From: CAIRYW01 sp964555825
GTDB lineage: Bacteria; Patescibacteriota; Minisyncoccia; Phycocordibacterales; CAIRYW01
Assembly: GCA_964555825.1 (NCBI GenBank)
Contig: CAZKTY010000002.1
Location: 1 to 32,295, forward strand
Direction: 5' to 3'
DNA length: 32,295 nucleotides
The translations under genes and the position numbers were made by a program. Numbering within the stretch: position 1 is the first letter of the stretch; every line of letters starts with the position of its first letter. The notes under the pieces are model-generated. The model was not told the DNA's origin, ran no database searches, and worked only from the letters and a program-made list of their open reading frames with translations. Shown in pieces: positions 31,342-32,295 of the stretch.

Positions 31342-32013
31342 TTATTTTAGATATTGTTCAATATCGATCCAATTTGATAGATCATTTTTATTTGATACAT
31401 AGCCACTTGTATTTGGAGTGCTTCCTTTGTGAATACCAAGGTGAAGATGTTTTCTTTCACCATCAGTTTCGGTACTGTAACCAGTTCCTAGATCTGCCAA
31501 GAATTCTCCAGATGAAATTGTTTCTCCTATTTTTGTTTTAACACTTGAAAGTCTTAAATGTCCATATACGACTGTTATTGGGGAATTATCTAATGTACAA
31601 CTCTCAACTACCATTCCCCCATAACCATTTCCAAATTTACTTTGTAAGATCTTTCCATCGCAAATTGCATATATTGGTACATCAACGTTTGCTTCTGATG
31701 ACTCAGTCTCAAAATCTACTCCCGTATGAAATCCTGTGAATCTTTCTGGAGATACAGGCGAGTTCTTGGGATCAACATAAATTCCAAAAGGTTTTTTAGT
31801 TATTCTACTTAAAGCATTGCTTATGGGAGAAATGAAAGGACCGACATTTTCTTTTTTTTGAATTTGAGTTGAGGTGGAGAGAGAAGATGTTTCAAGTGTA
31901 ATGGGTTGCGGATCTTTTACGGTATTTCCATATTTCATTGTTGAAATAATAGAATACACAATAAGACCAAAAATTATAATTAAAATAACAGAAAAATAAA
32001 TTTTTTTATTCAT
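31342..32013 (-). CDS. M23-family (LytM) peptidoglycan endopeptidase
   Basis: 223 aa. One N-terminal transmembrane anchor (about 5-25), a Thr/Ser-rich linker, then the LytM domain. Zinc ligands: H96 and D100 in GFHTGVDFE, and H191 in KHLHLGIH; H189 and H152 (VVYGHLRL) are the catalytic histidines. The site is complete, so an active endopeptidase that cuts peptide cross-bridges outside the membrane is predicted. Two additional cysteines (C119, C139) could form a disulfide, a possible DsbA substrate. The upstream gene ends 12 bp before, on the same strand. Confidence 0.94.
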   Translation of the reverse strand: MNKKIYFSVILIIIFGLIVYSIISTMKYGNTVKDPQPITLETSSLSTSTQIQKKENVGPFISPISNALSRITKKPFGIYVDPKNSPVSPERFTGFHTGVDFETESSEANVDVPIYAICDGKILQSKFGNGYGGMVVESCTLDNSPITVVYGHLRLSSVKTKIGETISSGEFLADLGTGYSTETDGERKHLHLGIHKGSTPNTSGYVSNKNDLSNWIDIEQYLK

Positions 32014-32025
32014 TTTTAATTTAAA

Positions 32026-32295
32026 TTATTTTTTCCACTCAACAATTGAACCCACTTTTCTTTCTATAATATCAGCTTTTCGTATGAATTTTTTGTTTTT
32101 CTCTGGAAAAATAGGGAAGTGTGGTGATCTATCAAGCAGATCAACTATATGCCACAGTTCTTTTTCATCGGTTATCCAAGCCTTCCCAAGTTTTTTTAGG
32201 TTGAAGGGTCTTGAGTAACTCATTAAAGTTTTTTTTCCATTCTTATTAAGAAAATATTCATGAAAATATGAAAGTGCCAATTCACGGATGTTCTT
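32026..32295 (-). CDS. Hypothetical protein, 3' part (partial at window edge)
   Basis: The frame is open to the right edge: five codons (KNIRE) precede a TTG at 32280, so the gene most likely continues outside the window and TTG is not the start. At least 89 residues are visible. No transmembrane helix. The sequence has a mixed charged/aromatic composition (LSYFHEYFLNKNGKKTL, then ELWHIVDLLDRSPHFPIF) and ends RKVGSIVEWKK. I do not recognise it. It lies 12 bp upstream of the M23 gene, so it is probably co-transcribed with it. Confidence 0.6.
   Translation of the reverse strand, partial: KNIRELALSYFHEYFLNKNGKKTLMSYSRPFNLKKLGKAWITDEKELWHIVDLLDRSPHFPIFPEKNKKFIRKADIIERKVGSIVEWKK

Noticed and set aside
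1..32295. Alternative genetic code with UGA read as glycine (as in Gracilibacteria/Absconditabacteria)
   Set aside because: All long genes are intact under the standard bacterial code, and uppP ends naturally at TGA (18661-18663).

Overview
The window is about one-third G+C and densely coded, with short intergenic gaps, overlapping genes and standard-code reading frames. The gene set fits a small-genome, probably single-membrane bacterium. My best guess is a Candidate Phyla Radiation (Patescibacteria) lineage, from the low G+C, a TruB-like protein without a PUA domain, peptidoglycan and undecaprenyl-phosphate genes without any visible outer-membrane gene, and several short membrane proteins I cannot name. 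This placement is inference; no rRNA or tRNA gene is present to confirm it.

Layout. 1-4233 (+): information-processing block with the 3' part of rpoC, dnaG (primase) and rpoD (primary sigma factor). 4234-7857 (+): an unrecognised 196-aa reading frame with possible RNA structure at its 5' end, then a 975-aa UvrD-like helicase fused to a RecB-like nuclease with a predicted Fe-S cluster. 7907-10745 (-): membrane-anchored DsbA-like oxidoreductase, DEDD exonuclease and hisS; the first two are separated by a ~190-bp nested inverted repeat. 10797-11537 (+): truB-like gene. 11618-13414 (-): typA. 13503-17847 (-): five-gene operon (DedA-PAP2 fusion, M29 aminopeptidase, M24 peptidase, nucleotidyltransferase, DedA), divergent from uppP (17896-18663, +).

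18678-24332 (-): a seven-gene unit with an ECF sigma factor, a two-TM putative anti-sigma factor, a membrane-anchored beta-rich protein, a MacA-like adaptor, a LolD/MacB-like ATPase, a MacB-like permease and a second beta-rich protein. 24397-25951 (+): NitT/TauT-type ABC permease and ATPase with no binding protein. 26023-30239 (+): a MarR-controlled efflux operon encoding MarR, a long adaptor, a short adaptor and a 14-TM DHA2 transporter; a clear promoter/operator precedes it. 30229-32295 (-): diacylglycerol/undecaprenol kinase, DUF457 membrane protein, a 36-codon small gene, an M23 endopeptidase and an unidentified partial gene.

Themes. (1) Undecaprenyl-phosphate supply: two DedA domains, a PAP2 phosphatase, UppP and a DgkA-type kinase lie within 17 kb. 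(2) Two adaptor-based exporters with separate regulators. (3) Several promoters place a -10 box only 6-9 bp before the ATG, which predicts leaderless or nearly leaderless mRNAs. No CRISPR array, insertion sequence, rRNA or tRNA was found.
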